From: Chitinophaga sp. HK235
GTDB lineage: Bacteria > Bacteroidota > Bacteroidia > Chitinophagales > Chitinophagaceae
NCBI RefSeq assembly: GCF_018255755.1
Contig: NZ_CP073766.1
Location: 1-64,000 of the forward strand
Length of the DNA stretch: 64,000 nucleotides
Direction: 5' to 3'
Below the pieces are notes generated by a model, which was not told the origin of the DNA, did not search any database, and worked only from the letters and a program-made list of their open reading frames with translations. Below are positions 1-8,967 of this stretch, in pieces. The position numbers were made by a program, and so were the translations under genes. Position 1 is the first letter of the stretch, and every line of letters starts with the position of its first letter.

Positions 1-1
1 C

Positions 2-385
2 CTTGACAATCTCGGTCGCGACGGATTTATGTTGTTCAGAACAAAAGCCGATATCAAAGCACAGTGGAAGCAGTATAAATTACCGGATGCCGGTCCAACA
101 GAAGACAAAACCTATTTCAGCATGCCTAAGTCAGCGTTGGAGATCTATGATGCGGTAGAGATACAGCCTTCCGATCTGGCCAGCCGTGTGCCCAAACGTT
201 TGTCTGTAGAGCTGGATGCCGGCTTTAGTTATGTGCCCAATGGAAAATATTCCAGTCAGGCCCTGCTACGTAAAACGCATAAAACGATTAACGGAAGAGT
301 GGTGTTGCAGGATACCAATAACTCCATTCTGGACTTTGTGACGATCAAGGCTGATCCGTCCAAAAATGCATTTACCGGTAAATAG
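2..385 (+). CDS. C-terminal part of a DUF4876-like protein (5' end outside window)
   Basis: The reading frame is open from base 2, so the start lies upstream of the window; the ATG at 29 is only an internal codon. About 127 residues remain. The end of the protein has the pattern R-K-x-x-x-x-x-N-G-R-V-V-L-Q-D-T-N-N-S followed by a D-F, which I associate with DUF4876 proteins of Bacteroidetes (extracellular or periplasmic, beta-rich, no known activity). It stops 5 bp before the DUF6850-like barrel gene, so the two are almost certainly cotranscribed, probably with a TonB-dependent receptor further upstream that cannot be seen here. The family call rests on motif memory; membership in this operon is well supported. 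Confidence 0.6.
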   Translation, partial: LDNLGRDGFMLFRTKADIKAQWKQYKLPDAGPTEDKTYFSMPKSALEIYDAVEIQPSDLASRVPKRLSVELDAGFSYVPNGKYSSQALLRKTHKTINGRVVLQDTNNSILDFVTIKADPSKNAFTGK

Positions 386-390
386 TAGTA

Positions 391-1953
391 ATGAGAACGT
401 TTTCACTGTTGTTGTTTAGTTTGATGATGTCCGCCGGCGCTTTTGCACAGCAGCAGAGCGCTGCGGACAGTATATGGTATTACGGGCCGGCTTTGGACCG
501 CTACCGATCGTCCATGCAGTCCATCGCGGCGATGCAGCGTTATAACGTGACAGATGCCGGTATCGTTTCTCTGAAAGCAAGCAGAGAAACAGGTGGTTTC
601 CGTTTGTCGCAGCTGCCACAACAACATTCCGTGATCACTTTTCATAGTGAGGGGATCCGGACGCTGGGTCGTTTTAAGGCATATGGTAGCTTTTCATATA
701 GCCGTCTGAGTGATGACTCTGTAGCCTGGCAGTTGCAGGGCATGCCCGACCTTGACAGGCCCTATTACCTCGCCGCCCGTAAGGCAGGGGACTTTCAAAG
801 GCAACGCTATCAGATCAGTGGCAGGGTATCTTATGAACTGCTGCCCGGAAAAGTGTTCGTCGGTACAGGTGTTTATTATCTCTATAATACCGCCTATCGT
901 ACACAGGACCCGCGACCGGCAGTGAAGGATTTTGAATTGAGCCTCAGCCCTGATATAGCCGTCAATGCAGGCCGTCATACATTAGGGCTGACGCCAACAT
1001 GGGGGTATACCTTCGAAAAAACAGAGATTAGTTATATTAACAAGCAGTTTCAGAATAATTTCGATAGTGTGCCTGAACGCCGCACCTGGATGGTAATGGG
1101 GATGGGCTACCGGCAGCCAAGACCGGGTGGTGACAATGCTATCCGGACTACTTCCAATGTCGCCGGTATCATGCTGACGGATGTTTATTCCCGGAACGAA
1201 TGGACCATTCAGGTGAGCGCCGGATACAACTGGCGCCGCTATCGTTTTGGCAGCTATCTGGAAAGTTCTCTGAATGAATCGCTCTGGGGAACCTATTCAC
1301 TGGAAGATTACCAGCTGCATGCCGGTGTTTACAAAGGACAGCAGCACAGCTGGCAGCTGGCCGTCAAACGGAGTGTAGGAGATGATATCAATCGTTATCA
1401 GGTCAATAACACCGCCGCCGCGCTGAATGGTACCAACTATACCTACCGCGCTACGACCGCTTCGCTGCATTATAGTTTTGTAGCGCCCGCCGGCCGAAAA
1501 GTCACGCCAGGTATGGAAGCGGATATCAGTATGTTGTCGGTGAACAAACACGATTATATCAGCACGCAGCATCTGCAGTTTACGATGCTTGCGCCCGAAG
1601 TAGCAGGGGTATTACATGTAAACAATGCGCATGCAGACCGCTTCCGGCTGAAACTGTCTGCCGGAGCGACTTTGCCGGTACAAACCAGTGCAGGCGTATC
1701 TGCATTGCAGCTGGGAGATATGGAGCTGGACGTATTGTACCACGATTATTATTACCGGAGAAGCAAAGCACTGACGGGAGGACTTTCTGCCCAATACATG
1801 ACCAGGCGATTATTGAAATCTGTCCCCGCAGGCATCAGTGCTTATATGCGTTATACACAGAGACTGGGAAATGAAAGTTATCTTTTCCCGGAAATAAGAT
1901 CCGTAGGGCCTTTCAGGGCATTGTACGGTATATCATTGAATATCTATTTGTAA
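391..1953 (+). CDS. DUF6850-like outer membrane beta-barrel protein
   Basis: 520 residues with a clear signal peptide (cleavage near residue 19, after A-F-A) and then alternating amphipathic strands rich in Y, G, S and T with an aromatic C-terminus (I-S-L-N-I-Y-L), as expected of an outer membrane barrel. Length and position directly behind a DUF4876-like gene match the DUF6850 barrel family. It starts 5 bp after the upstream stop codon and is followed 22 bp later by a cytochrome c peroxidase gene, so it sits in the middle of an operon. The substrate is unknown; association with a haem protein makes metal or redox-linked uptake possible, but that is inference. Confidence 0.65.
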   Translation: MRTFSLLLFSLMMSAGAFAQQQSAADSIWYYGPALDRYRSSMQSIAAMQRYNVTDAGIVSLKASRETGGFRLSQLPQQHSVITFHSEGIRTLGRFKAYGSFSYSRLSDDSVAWQLQGMPDLDRPYYLAARKAGDFQRQRYQISGRVSYELLPGKVFVGTGVYYLYNTAYRTQDPRPAVKDFELSLSPDIAVNAGRHTLGLTPTWGYTFEKTEISYINKQFQNNFDSVPERRTWMVMGMGYRQPRPGGDNAIRTTSNVAGIMLTDVYSRNEWTIQVSAGYNWRRYRFGSYLESSLNESLWGTYSLEDYQLHAGVYKGQQHSWQLAVKRSVGDDINRYQVNNTAAALNGTNYTYRATTASLHYSFVAPAGRKVTPGMEADISMLSVNKHDYISTQHLQFTMLAPEVAGVLHVNNAHADRFRLKLSAGATLPVQTSAGVSALQLGDMELDVLYHDYYYRRSKALTGGLSAQYMTRRLLKSVPAGISAYMRYTQRLGNESYLFPEIRSVGPFRALYGISLNIYL

Positions 1954-1975
1954 GGAAGCTTTTATTAAAGTAGTA

Positions 1976-3109
1976 ATGAAGAGGACTATTGTTATTATTT
2001 CGGGTTTGTTGCTGATCATATTCGGGTCAGCACTGACTACCGGCAACGGCCATGCACAGCGGGCTGCTGACAGTCTGCGGGCATTGTATGAGAGACCAGT
2101 GCAGGAGTGGCCCAGGCCCAACATTGACACGGGCGTGGTATGGAAGGAGCTGGCAGCCATCCTGCCGGATACCATGCTGCCCCGGCTGCTGGAGCAACCG
2201 GATGTTAATCTGGGAAAGATGTTGTTTTTTGATCCGCGGCTGTCGGGCAGCAACCAGATTTCCTGCAGCAGTTGCCACGATCCGGACATGGCCTGGACAG
2301 ATGGCCGGACGGTATCACTGGGCCATGATCATTTGCAGGGTACCCGCAATACCCCGTCATTGCTGAATATAGGCGTGGCACATAAAGAATTCTTCTGGGA
2401 CGGACGTTCTGCTTCCCTGGAAGATCAGGCCATTAATCCCATCGCCACGCATCATGAAATGAACATGGAACCACCCCTGCTGGCAGAGAAGCTGGGAAAA
2501 ATTGCCGGTTACGGAAAGTTGTTCAAACTGGCCTATGGTACAGAGAACATCACAATGGACCATATTGTGCAGGCACTGGCTGCTTTTGAAGCCACCATTA
2601 AAAGCAGGACCAGTCGTTTCGACCAGTTTGTAATGGGTAATCACAAACGGCTGACAGATGAGGAAATACAAGGTTTACATCTTTTCCGTACCAAGGCGCG
2701 CTGTATGAACTGCCACAATGGACAGTATTTTACAGATGATCAATATCACAATATCGGCCTCACTTACTACAAACGAAAATATGAAGACCTGGGCCGGTAT
2801 AATGTTACCAAAGATCCTGCAGATGTAGGACGTTTCAGAACTCCCTCCCTGCGGGATGTGATGCTTACCCGTCCCTGGATGCATAACGGGCTGTTTGATA
2901 ATATCGAAGGCGTGATCAATATCTACAATAGCGGCATGCAGATGTTAAAGCCGCGTCCGGGCCAGGAAAATGATTCATTGTTCCCTCGTACAGACCCGCT
3001 GATGAAAGAGCTGAAACTGACACCTGCTGAGAAAAAAGCGCTGGTAGCCTTTTTGAATGCTATTACCGGCGTGCCTTACAAAATGCGCAGGCCGGAATTG
3101 CCGCAATAA
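1976..3109 (+). CDS. Di-heme cytochrome c peroxidase / MauG family protein
   Basis: 377 residues with an N-terminal signal sequence (cleavage near A-Q at residue 28). Two c-type haem motifs are visible: C97-S-S-C-H101 and C243-M-N-C-H247, the arrangement of bacterial di-heme cytochrome c peroxidases and MauG. The region around F-W-D-G-R (about 140-144) and the late M-H-N-G-L segment are family hallmarks. Such periplasmic enzymes reduce hydrogen peroxide with electrons from cytochrome c, or, in the MauG branch, oxidise a protein substrate; the sequence alone does not separate these. Third gene of the DUF4876-DUF6850 operon. The gene ends about 85 bp before a convergent gene. Confidence 0.9.
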   Translation: MKRTIVIISGLLLIIFGSALTTGNGHAQRAADSLRALYERPVQEWPRPNIDTGVVWKELAAILPDTMLPRLLEQPDVNLGKMLFFDPRLSGSNQISCSSCHDPDMAWTDGRTVSLGHDHLQGTRNTPSLLNIGVAHKEFFWDGRSASLEDQAINPIATHHEMNMEPPLLAEKLGKIAGYGKLFKLAYGTENITMDHIVQALAAFEATIKSRTSRFDQFVMGNHKRLTDEEIQGLHLFRTKARCMNCHNGQYFTDDQYHNIGLTYYKRKYEDLGRYNVTKDPADVGRFRTPSLRDVMLTRPWMHNGLFDNIEGVINIYNSGMQMLKPRPGQENDSLFPRTDPLMKELKLTPAEKKALVAFLNAITGVPYKMRRPELPQ

Positions 3110-3193
3110 CTACGTTTTTAAAAGTTACGTTCTATTTATTTGATAAACAGATAGTAGACTATTCGGATAGTTTACGCAGAAAAACCGGGAGTT

Positions 3194-4333
3194 TCATGTA
3201 TCCTTTATGCTGGAAAGAAAAGCGTGCTTGAAATCCCGGCTGACCTTTGCGATCAATTCCTTCCGAATGGTTATACACACGGCAGTGTTTTCCTCGTATT
3301 TGACTACTATATCATCATTTCCAGGAAAGATACCCGGTGTAAAAACACCGTTATCGGGTGTAATGATGGCAAAACCACATGCAACCTTTCTGGCTTCAAA
3401 AGAAAGATCAGCGGGAATTTCAGTCACTTCCTGTATGAGGTCCAGCGGAGGAACAATATATAGATCGTTGAAATGCCCATGTTGGTCGGCAGAAAAGGTG
3501 AGATATGTTGTATCCTGTCCTTCCTGGAAATTGTAAATCTTGATGGAGCTATATAGCAGCAGGTCCTGGTAGTACTGGCTATGCAGTACTAGTCGGGGAT
3601 GTAATAATTCCATATTCCCAACATCATCAAATTGTGCAGAGAAGATAACAAAGGTTAACTTGTCCTGTTTTTGAAAACATTCACCATTAAAGTAAATCAT
3701 CTCAAATCCCGTACCCCAGTAGCTTTTAAGGGAGTGGAGTGTTGACATTTCTGCTGCCAGGAATTGAGCAAGTATACAGATATTGCTAACAATGGCCTGG
3801 GACAGATAGTCTTCGTGTCCGGTTATTTCAAAACTTCCTATTTGTGTTGTCTGGAAACAAAAATCTTCTTTGCCGCTGCCACAAGCAATTACATTGTCAA
3901 AAATGCCATATTCTCCCGTTATCCATTTATGTTTGGGATAAAAGACTGTTTTTTCCTCGAATCCATCTGTGGTCTTGAGGAAGAGTGATGCTATTAGTGT
4001 AGAGTTGGTAAATTTTTCTTTGTCATAATCATCAATAATACCTATAAGGGTTTCAAAAGTTATATTATCATGGAACCGGCATTGTTGACGAAATTCCTTT
4101 AGAAAATCCTCCATTTCTCCTGCAGTTCCAGCCATGCCAATCGCCAGATTGGGCTTGATGATATATACCTTTTGAAAGTATTCTGTCGGTTTGAAAGGCA
4201 GTTCATTAAGGTATGCATCAATGTCTCCTAAGCTAGTCGGAACAGGGATGTTGCTGCCTTTAGGATGTGACCATACGATGTCACCGATTAGAGTGGGAAT
4301 TCTTTTATATGAAGTTTGCGCAATTAATGTCAT
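3194..4333 (-). CDS. Unknown protein, possibly with an Ntn-hydrolase (proteasome-like) fold
   Basis: 379 residues, no signal peptide or membrane segment. The start M-T-L-I-A-Q, then L-I-G-D-I-V-W-S, then N-L-A-I-G-M-A-G-T near residues 64-72, recalls HslV and proteasome beta subunits, where an N-terminal Thr exposed by Met removal is the nucleophile, an early D lies in a G-D pair, and a G-x-A-G follows. The remaining two thirds are beta-rich and unfamiliar. If correct, Thr2 would be the catalytic residue. It lies 40 bp downstream of the porin gene on the same strand and may be the last gene of that transcript. The fold is inferred from a short pattern only; function unknown. Confidence 0.4.
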   Translation of the reverse strand: MTLIAQTSYKRIPTLIGDIVWSHPKGSNIPVPTSLGDIDAYLNELPFKPTEYFQKVYIIKPNLAIGMAGTAGEMEDFLKEFRQQCRFHDNITFETLIGIIDDYDKEKFTNSTLIASLFLKTTDGFEEKTVFYPKHKWITGEYGIFDNVIACGSGKEDFCFQTTQIGSFEITGHEDYLSQAIVSNICILAQFLAAEMSTLHSLKSYWGTGFEMIYFNGECFQKQDKLTFVIFSAQFDDVGNMELLHPRLVLHSQYYQDLLLYSSIKIYNFQEGQDTTYLTFSADQHGHFNDLYIVPPLDLIQEVTEIPADLSFEARKVACGFAIITPDNGVFTPGIFPGNDDIVVKYEENTAVCITIRKELIAKVSRDFKHAFLSSIKDT

Positions 4334-4373
4334 GAAGATGATGATTGTTTAGATGATGCTTTGTGAAATACCA

Positions 4374-5738
4374 CTATAACCTGAATAATAATGCAGCAAT
4401 GATCCTGTCTTCGGACTTCACAAGATCGGGCCTCCAGTCGGGAGGAAGGGGAGTGGTGGAGTATCCGTCCGGAGATGTAACGCCGCCCTGGCCGGCAAAA
4501 TAAGGAACGTTTGCATGCCGGTGTACATATTCCACTCTGAATAACAAACTTTGATTTGGCATCCAGTCGAAGTTGGTGGAGCAGTCCCACCCGCTGAAAG
4601 AGGTGCCGGGGTTGGTATCAAAAGGAAATTTTCCTTCAGGGATGGTGGGGTTGTTGGGATTGGGCAATGGGCTGGCCTGTCCGGTAGGCACCAATACCAG
4701 GTATCGGCCGGGATTGGTCATGATACCGCCGCCTATGGTCCAGGCGAATTTGTTTTTATGAAACCAGGTTCGGTTATAGAACATGGCACTCATAAAGTAT
4801 TGGGCGGGCCCTTTGGTATCACTGTCTTTAAAACCATGTACACCGCCACCACTTTCAAAGCCCAGATCTCCTGTAAGTGAAAAGGCCATTCTGGAGATCC
4901 CATTTGATTGTGGCTTGTTAAGATATCTTACCAGCATACTGTTGTCTGAATGGAAACGTTTTCTGCGGGAGTTGCCACCGGTGTCAGTACCGAAATAATC
5001 ATTGGTCAGGATCTTAAAGCGGCTCGATGGGTTCCAGGTAATGTTAAAACCCGCACCCGGCTGCTTGTTGAACATGCCATAACTTTGCCAGCCATTGATG
5101 ATCCAGGGTTCTATCTTGAGGTATTTGGAGACAAATAGCTGGATACGCAGACCATTGAAAAACCAGGGTGTATTATCAGAAGTAAAGGAAGCCTGGTATT
5201 CCCAGTTTTCCACCTGATAATAGGAGTTGAGACCTATGTAAGACATAAAGAGCCCTGCATCTACATTGATACCATACCATTTATTGAAATGATAGCCTAC
5301 ATAGGCTTCGCTTAAATATCGATATACATCCGCCAGTTTATATTGACCACGGAAAGGACTGAGATCATTCCTGGGGACCACCTGCGAACGTGTCCCAAAC
5401 TGCAGCATGATCCTGGCGCGGGCGTTGTTATAGGTAAGATCACCTCCCAGGCTCAGGTGGGATAGCTGTACCTCATTATCACGGGTCAGGGCGGTGGAAC
5501 CGATCACCGTATGGTCGTTGGGGTTATTAAAGGAATGGGTGTAACTCACATCCACCATTATACTGGGAATAAAGTACTTACCATTGAAAACGGAGGAATC
5601 TCTCCGGTCACTCCCGTTCTGCCAGTTGCTTTCAATTCCTTCTAAGGGGATTTTAGGAGAGGGGGCGGTCTCTTGTGCATACAGAGATATTGTATAACTT
5701 GCGAATATCCATGTGAGAAGGAGTAGTTTTTGTTTCAT
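4374..5738 (-). CDS. Outer membrane porin-like beta-barrel protein
   Basis: 454 residues with signal peptide (about residues 1-21, ending L-Y-A-Q) and a barrel-like sequence full of W/Y-rich amphipathic strands, ending in F-R-L typical of outer membrane insertion. This resembles the putative porins that in Bacteroidetes often accompany the kdp potassium-pump genes. It starts 24 bp after kdpA on the same strand, so it is almost certainly cotranscribed, and would give ions a route across the outer membrane. The usual intervening kdpB and kdpC genes are absent. Substrate not shown by sequence. Confidence 0.7.
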   Translation of the reverse strand: MKQKLLLLTWIFASYTISLYAQETAPSPKIPLEGIESNWQNGSDRRDSSVFNGKYFIPSIMVDVSYTHSFNNPNDHTVIGSTALTRDNEVQLSHLSLGGDLTYNNARARIMLQFGTRSQVVPRNDLSPFRGQYKLADVYRYLSEAYVGYHFNKWYGINVDAGLFMSYIGLNSYYQVENWEYQASFTSDNTPWFFNGLRIQLFVSKYLKIEPWIINGWQSYGMFNKQPGAGFNITWNPSSRFKILTNDYFGTDTGGNSRRKRFHSDNSMLVRYLNKPQSNGISRMAFSLTGDLGFESGGGVHGFKDSDTKGPAQYFMSAMFYNRTWFHKNKFAWTIGGGIMTNPGRYLVLVPTGQASPLPNPNNPTIPEGKFPFDTNPGTSFSGWDCSTNFDWMPNQSLLFRVEYVHRHANVPYFAGQGGVTSPDGYSTTPLPPDWRPDLVKSEDRIIAALLFRL

Positions 5739-5762
5739 AAAAATTATTTTATGCCTGCGGTT

Positions 5763-7481
5763 TTACCGGTAGATATTTAAATATTCAGCGATAGGACCCA
5801 ATGCCAGCGGAGGAAAATAGGATAATGCTGTGATGATGATAATGACGGCAAAAACCATGGTGCCAAAGGTCAGCGAGTCTACTTTAAGCGTGCCGGCAGA
5901 TTCCGGGATGTACTTTTTACTGGCCAGCAGGCCGCCGATGGCCACCGGCCCGATGATCGGTATAAATCTTCCTATCAGCATACAAAAGCCCGTCAGCACA
6001 TTCCAGAAAACATTATTACCATTAAGCCCTGCCAGGGCACTTCCGTTATTGGCATTGGAAGAGGTGACCTGGTAAAGCATCTCCGAAAAACCATGGTACC
6101 CGGGGTTGTTGAGCCATCCGGATGGTTTAAATGCCCAGTTGGGATCCGGATGATGGACCAGCACATAAGCTGCCAGCGCCGTACCCCCTTTGATGAGGAA
6201 CGCAGATAACAGGATGACGATAGCAGCGATTTTTACCTCTCTGGCTTCTACCTTATGGCCCATAAACTCCGGCGTGCGGCCTACCATCAGCCCGGAAATA
6301 AATACAGCTATGATTACATAGATAAAATAATTCAGGATACCTACACCGCAGCCACCATAAAATGCATTCACCATCATCCCCAACAGCTGCATAAGAATGG
6401 AAAGCGGCATAGCACTGTCGTGCATAGAGTTGACCGAGCCCGTGGATATCACAGTGGTGAAAATGCTCCAGTAGCCGGATGCTGCCGGGCCAAAGCGGAC
6501 TTCCTTGCCTTCCATAGCGCCGGTGGGCTGCCGGAGCCCCATTCGCGCGATCATCGGATTACCGTTTATTTCTGAGATGACAGTGGGGAGCAGCAGGCAA
6601 AATACGCCGACCGTCATTACCAGAAAGGTGACCTTCGCGAATTTTTTCCGGTTGATATAGTAGCCCATTGCAAAGACCATGGCCATCGGTATCAGTACCT
6701 GTACGATCAGTTCGAGCATATTGGTAAAATAATCGGGGTTCTCCAGCGGGTGTGATGAGTTGGCGTTAAACCATCCACCTCCGTTGGTGCCCAGGTGTTT
6801 GATGGCGATCATGCCGGCAGCCGGGCCCCGTGATATATGAACGGTGTCGCCCTGCAGCGTGATAAGGGTGTCCTTACTGGCATAACTGGCAGGGGTACCG
6901 TGAAAAATCAACAGGATAGCGATGATCAGGGCAATGGGTAGCAGTAGCCGGGTAATCGTTTTTACGAACAGGTTCCAGAAATTGCCCACATTTTTGGTGG
7001 TTTTCTCTTTGAGGGCATTAAAAAGCGCTGCCAGACAGGCTATACCTGTGGCAGCACTCACAAACTGCAGGAAAGTGATCACAAACAGCTGGGTAAGATA
7101 AGTCACCCCGGTTTCGCCGGCGTAGTCCTGAAGATTGGTATTAGTCAGAAAGCTGATGGCGGTATTAAAGCTCAGGTCTGCAGTCATATTGGGGTTGTGG
7201 TCCGGATTTAATGGCAGGTGTCCCTGAAACAGAAACAGGAAGAAGGCATATATCATCCAAAGCATATTAATCGTCAGCATGGCCTTCAGGAATTCCTTCC
7301 AGGTCATTGCCTGCCGCGGATCAATGTTACACCATCGGAAAATGAATTCTTCAAGAGGCCGGAGAAAATCAGTGAAAGTCTTTTCCCCGCTAAATACGCG
7401 GGAGATGTACTTTCCCAACGGGATCGCCAGAAGAACGGTAATCAGGAAGGTGGCAGCGATACCTGCTAGCTCTGTGTTCAT
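5763..7481 (-). CDS. kdpA: Potassium-transporting ATPase, potassium-binding subunit KdpA
   Basis: 572 residues, full length for KdpA, with about ten membrane segments. All four pore-loop signatures can be read: T-N-T-N-L-Q-D-Y-A-G-E (about 111-121), G-T-N-G-G-G-W-F (about 230), N-S-M-H-D-S (about 350) and S-S-N-A-N-N-G-S-A (about 475); G-L-M-V-G-R-T-P-E is also conserved. KdpA forms the K+ channel-like subunit of the high-affinity KdpFABC pump in the inner membrane and needs the ATPase KdpB and the stabilising KdpC. Neither follows: a porin gene starts 24 bp downstream, and an ICMT-like gene lies upstream. No KdpD/KdpE and no convincing kdpF are seen. Confidence 0.95.
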   Translation of the reverse strand: MNTELAGIAATFLITVLLAIPLGKYISRVFSGEKTFTDFLRPLEEFIFRWCNIDPRQAMTWKEFLKAMLTINMLWMIYAFFLFLFQGHLPLNPDHNPNMTADLSFNTAISFLTNTNLQDYAGETGVTYLTQLFVITFLQFVSAATGIACLAALFNALKEKTTKNVGNFWNLFVKTITRLLLPIALIIAILLIFHGTPASYASKDTLITLQGDTVHISRGPAAGMIAIKHLGTNGGGWFNANSSHPLENPDYFTNMLELIVQVLIPMAMVFAMGYYINRKKFAKVTFLVMTVGVFCLLLPTVISEINGNPMIARMGLRQPTGAMEGKEVRFGPAASGYWSIFTTVISTGSVNSMHDSAMPLSILMQLLGMMVNAFYGGCGVGILNYFIYVIIAVFISGLMVGRTPEFMGHKVEAREVKIAAIVILLSAFLIKGGTALAAYVLVHHPDPNWAFKPSGWLNNPGYHGFSEMLYQVTSSNANNGSALAGLNGNNVFWNVLTGFCMLIGRFIPIIGPVAIGGLLASKKYIPESAGTLKVDSLTFGTMVFAVIIIITALSYFPPLALGPIAEYLNIYR

Positions 7482-7593
7482 GCAGCTGTATGTTTTTCAG
7501 ACCTGGTAAGACGGAAAATAAATGCAAGGAAATACCTTTCCTAAAACAAGGGGAGAGGTGATAGGGTTTAAAAAAGTAAAAAATATAAGAAGA

Positions 7594-8166
7594 CTACCAG
7601 ATAAACGGTATCAGTTTTCGTGTATGCTGCTGATAGACTGCATAGGTACCCGGGAAAAGTTCATTTAACAATGTTTCTTCCCGATTAATTTTCATACATA
7701 AACCTAAAGTGTAAATAGTAGACACAATTATCGCACTCCATCCTCCGGTGACCAGACAAGTGCCAGCCATAGCAGCAACAAAGCCGGTATAAATGGGGTG
7801 CCTGATCAAACGATAGGGGCCTCTGACGATAAGCTCATGGTCTTTTTTGGCAGTCACGCCTCCGCTCCAGTTGGTACCTAACAGAACCCGGGACCAGATA
7901 GCAGTAGCTACACCCACCATACACAGGATGGCGCCAATAGCCTGAATATATAAGTTGGTTGGAAGAAGGCGGTGTCCCTGTATGAATAAAGACATATACA
8001 ATGCTGTGAATATAACCAGATATCCCAGTGCTCCCATAAAACGCTGGCGGGAAGTCCTGGTCTGGATGTTTTCCTTGTTCCTGTTACGCAGCAGCAACCA
8101 GCAAATGCAGAATAATGCCCAACTACTGAGGGTTATGTAGATGAATACAGTGGAGTTTACGCTCAT
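7594..8166 (-). CDS. ICMT/PEMT-type membrane methyltransferase
   Basis: 190 residues with four to five hydrophobic segments. The C-terminal half carries the isoprenylcysteine carboxyl methyltransferase-like signature G-P-Y-R-L-I-R-H-P-I-Y-T-G (about 128-140), followed by a conserved E-E and a terminal Y-x-x-Y then L-I-P-F-I-W. Bacterial members methylate lipids or other small hydrophobic acceptors using S-adenosylmethionine; the acceptor here is unknown. It lies 112 bp upstream of kdpA on the same strand and might share its transcript. The family call is firm, the substrate is not. Confidence 0.8.
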   Translation of the reverse strand: MSVNSTVFIYITLSSWALFCICWLLLRNRNKENIQTRTSRQRFMGALGYLVIFTALYMSLFIQGHRLLPTNLYIQAIGAILCMVGVATAIWSRVLLGTNWSGGVTAKKDHELIVRGPYRLIRHPIYTGFVAAMAGTCLVTGGWSAIIVSTIYTLGLCMKINREETLLNELFPGTYAVYQQHTRKLIPFIW

Positions 8167-8967
8167 CCTTTACATATTTGACGTCTGAAGGTAGATGATT
8201 GCTGGTTAAATGCCGCTGTTCATTTTGTTCATTTGTGAGGACTGTTTGTATATTGATGCAGTGTAATGTGTTGGTGATTGCAATGATCAAAAAAGAAAAT
8301 CATATTGTACCTCACCACCCGGTTATTATACCGGTGGGTATTCAAATGGTATGTAAAAGAATAATGTCGTAGTAAATTTTCTACACAACTTTCGTATAGT
8401 TTCTACAAGTTAGTATTCCCTCAAGTCGTTTTTTTGTCCTGGTGAATAGCATGTGCTGTTCCCGATAGGTATAGGACGATAAAACCATTGATCTATGAAG
8501 ATTTCTACACTGACCCTTTGCAATTATGTGATCTCTGAAAAGTTGACTTCTTAATAAAAGTCGGACCTCTAAATCCGTTTAAAGCCACATACTGCACGGC
8601 CGGAATTGTTATGGTCGTACAGTCTCCCTTTTTAACCGTTACTATACGATGCTCCCGATAGGAACACCATTATCCGGGTTCTGCATAGACGGCTGGTTGT
8701 CTGCAACAGCGTGCTCTGGTCGCTTTGCCCAAAAAAAGATTGTTATGTCACAGATTACTCTGTTGAAGCATCATTGCTGCACTGTCCTGCACTATTATGT
8801 GGGAGACCGTTTCTGTATTGCTTATTCCTATGACCTCAACGTCAACAGGATGGCCAATTACCAGGCAGGGTCCCATGAGTTGCCGGTGGGTGTGTTGTTC
8901 CCTTCCAAAAAGTATAATATTAGTAACCCGCGTTATTTCTAACTGGTAACGTATAAATAAGACCTTG
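8167..8967. other. Long intergenic region without a recognised gene
   Basis: About 800 bp between divergent genes. I see no RNA gene and no convincing coding sequence. A 97-codon frame (8649-8942, plus) has an inner ATG near 8746 but no recognisable domain, signal peptide or family pattern. A weak hairpin with C-C-G-G-T arms lies near 8316-8338. The short string CCCGATAGG occurs twice (near 8460 and 8650). Promoters for both flanking genes must lie here, but I could not place a TTTG/TAnnTTTG pair with correct spacing. Confidence 0.4.

Noticed and set aside
7482..7593. Search for kdpF or a K+/c-di-AMP riboswitch before kdpA
   Set aside because: The 112 bp contain no small hydrophobic frame and no recognisable riboswitch core.
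8649..8942. 97-codon plus-strand frame in the long intergenic region
   Set aside because: No domain, signal peptide or typical codon pattern, and no promoter or terminator around it. It may be chance in a GC-moderate spacer.
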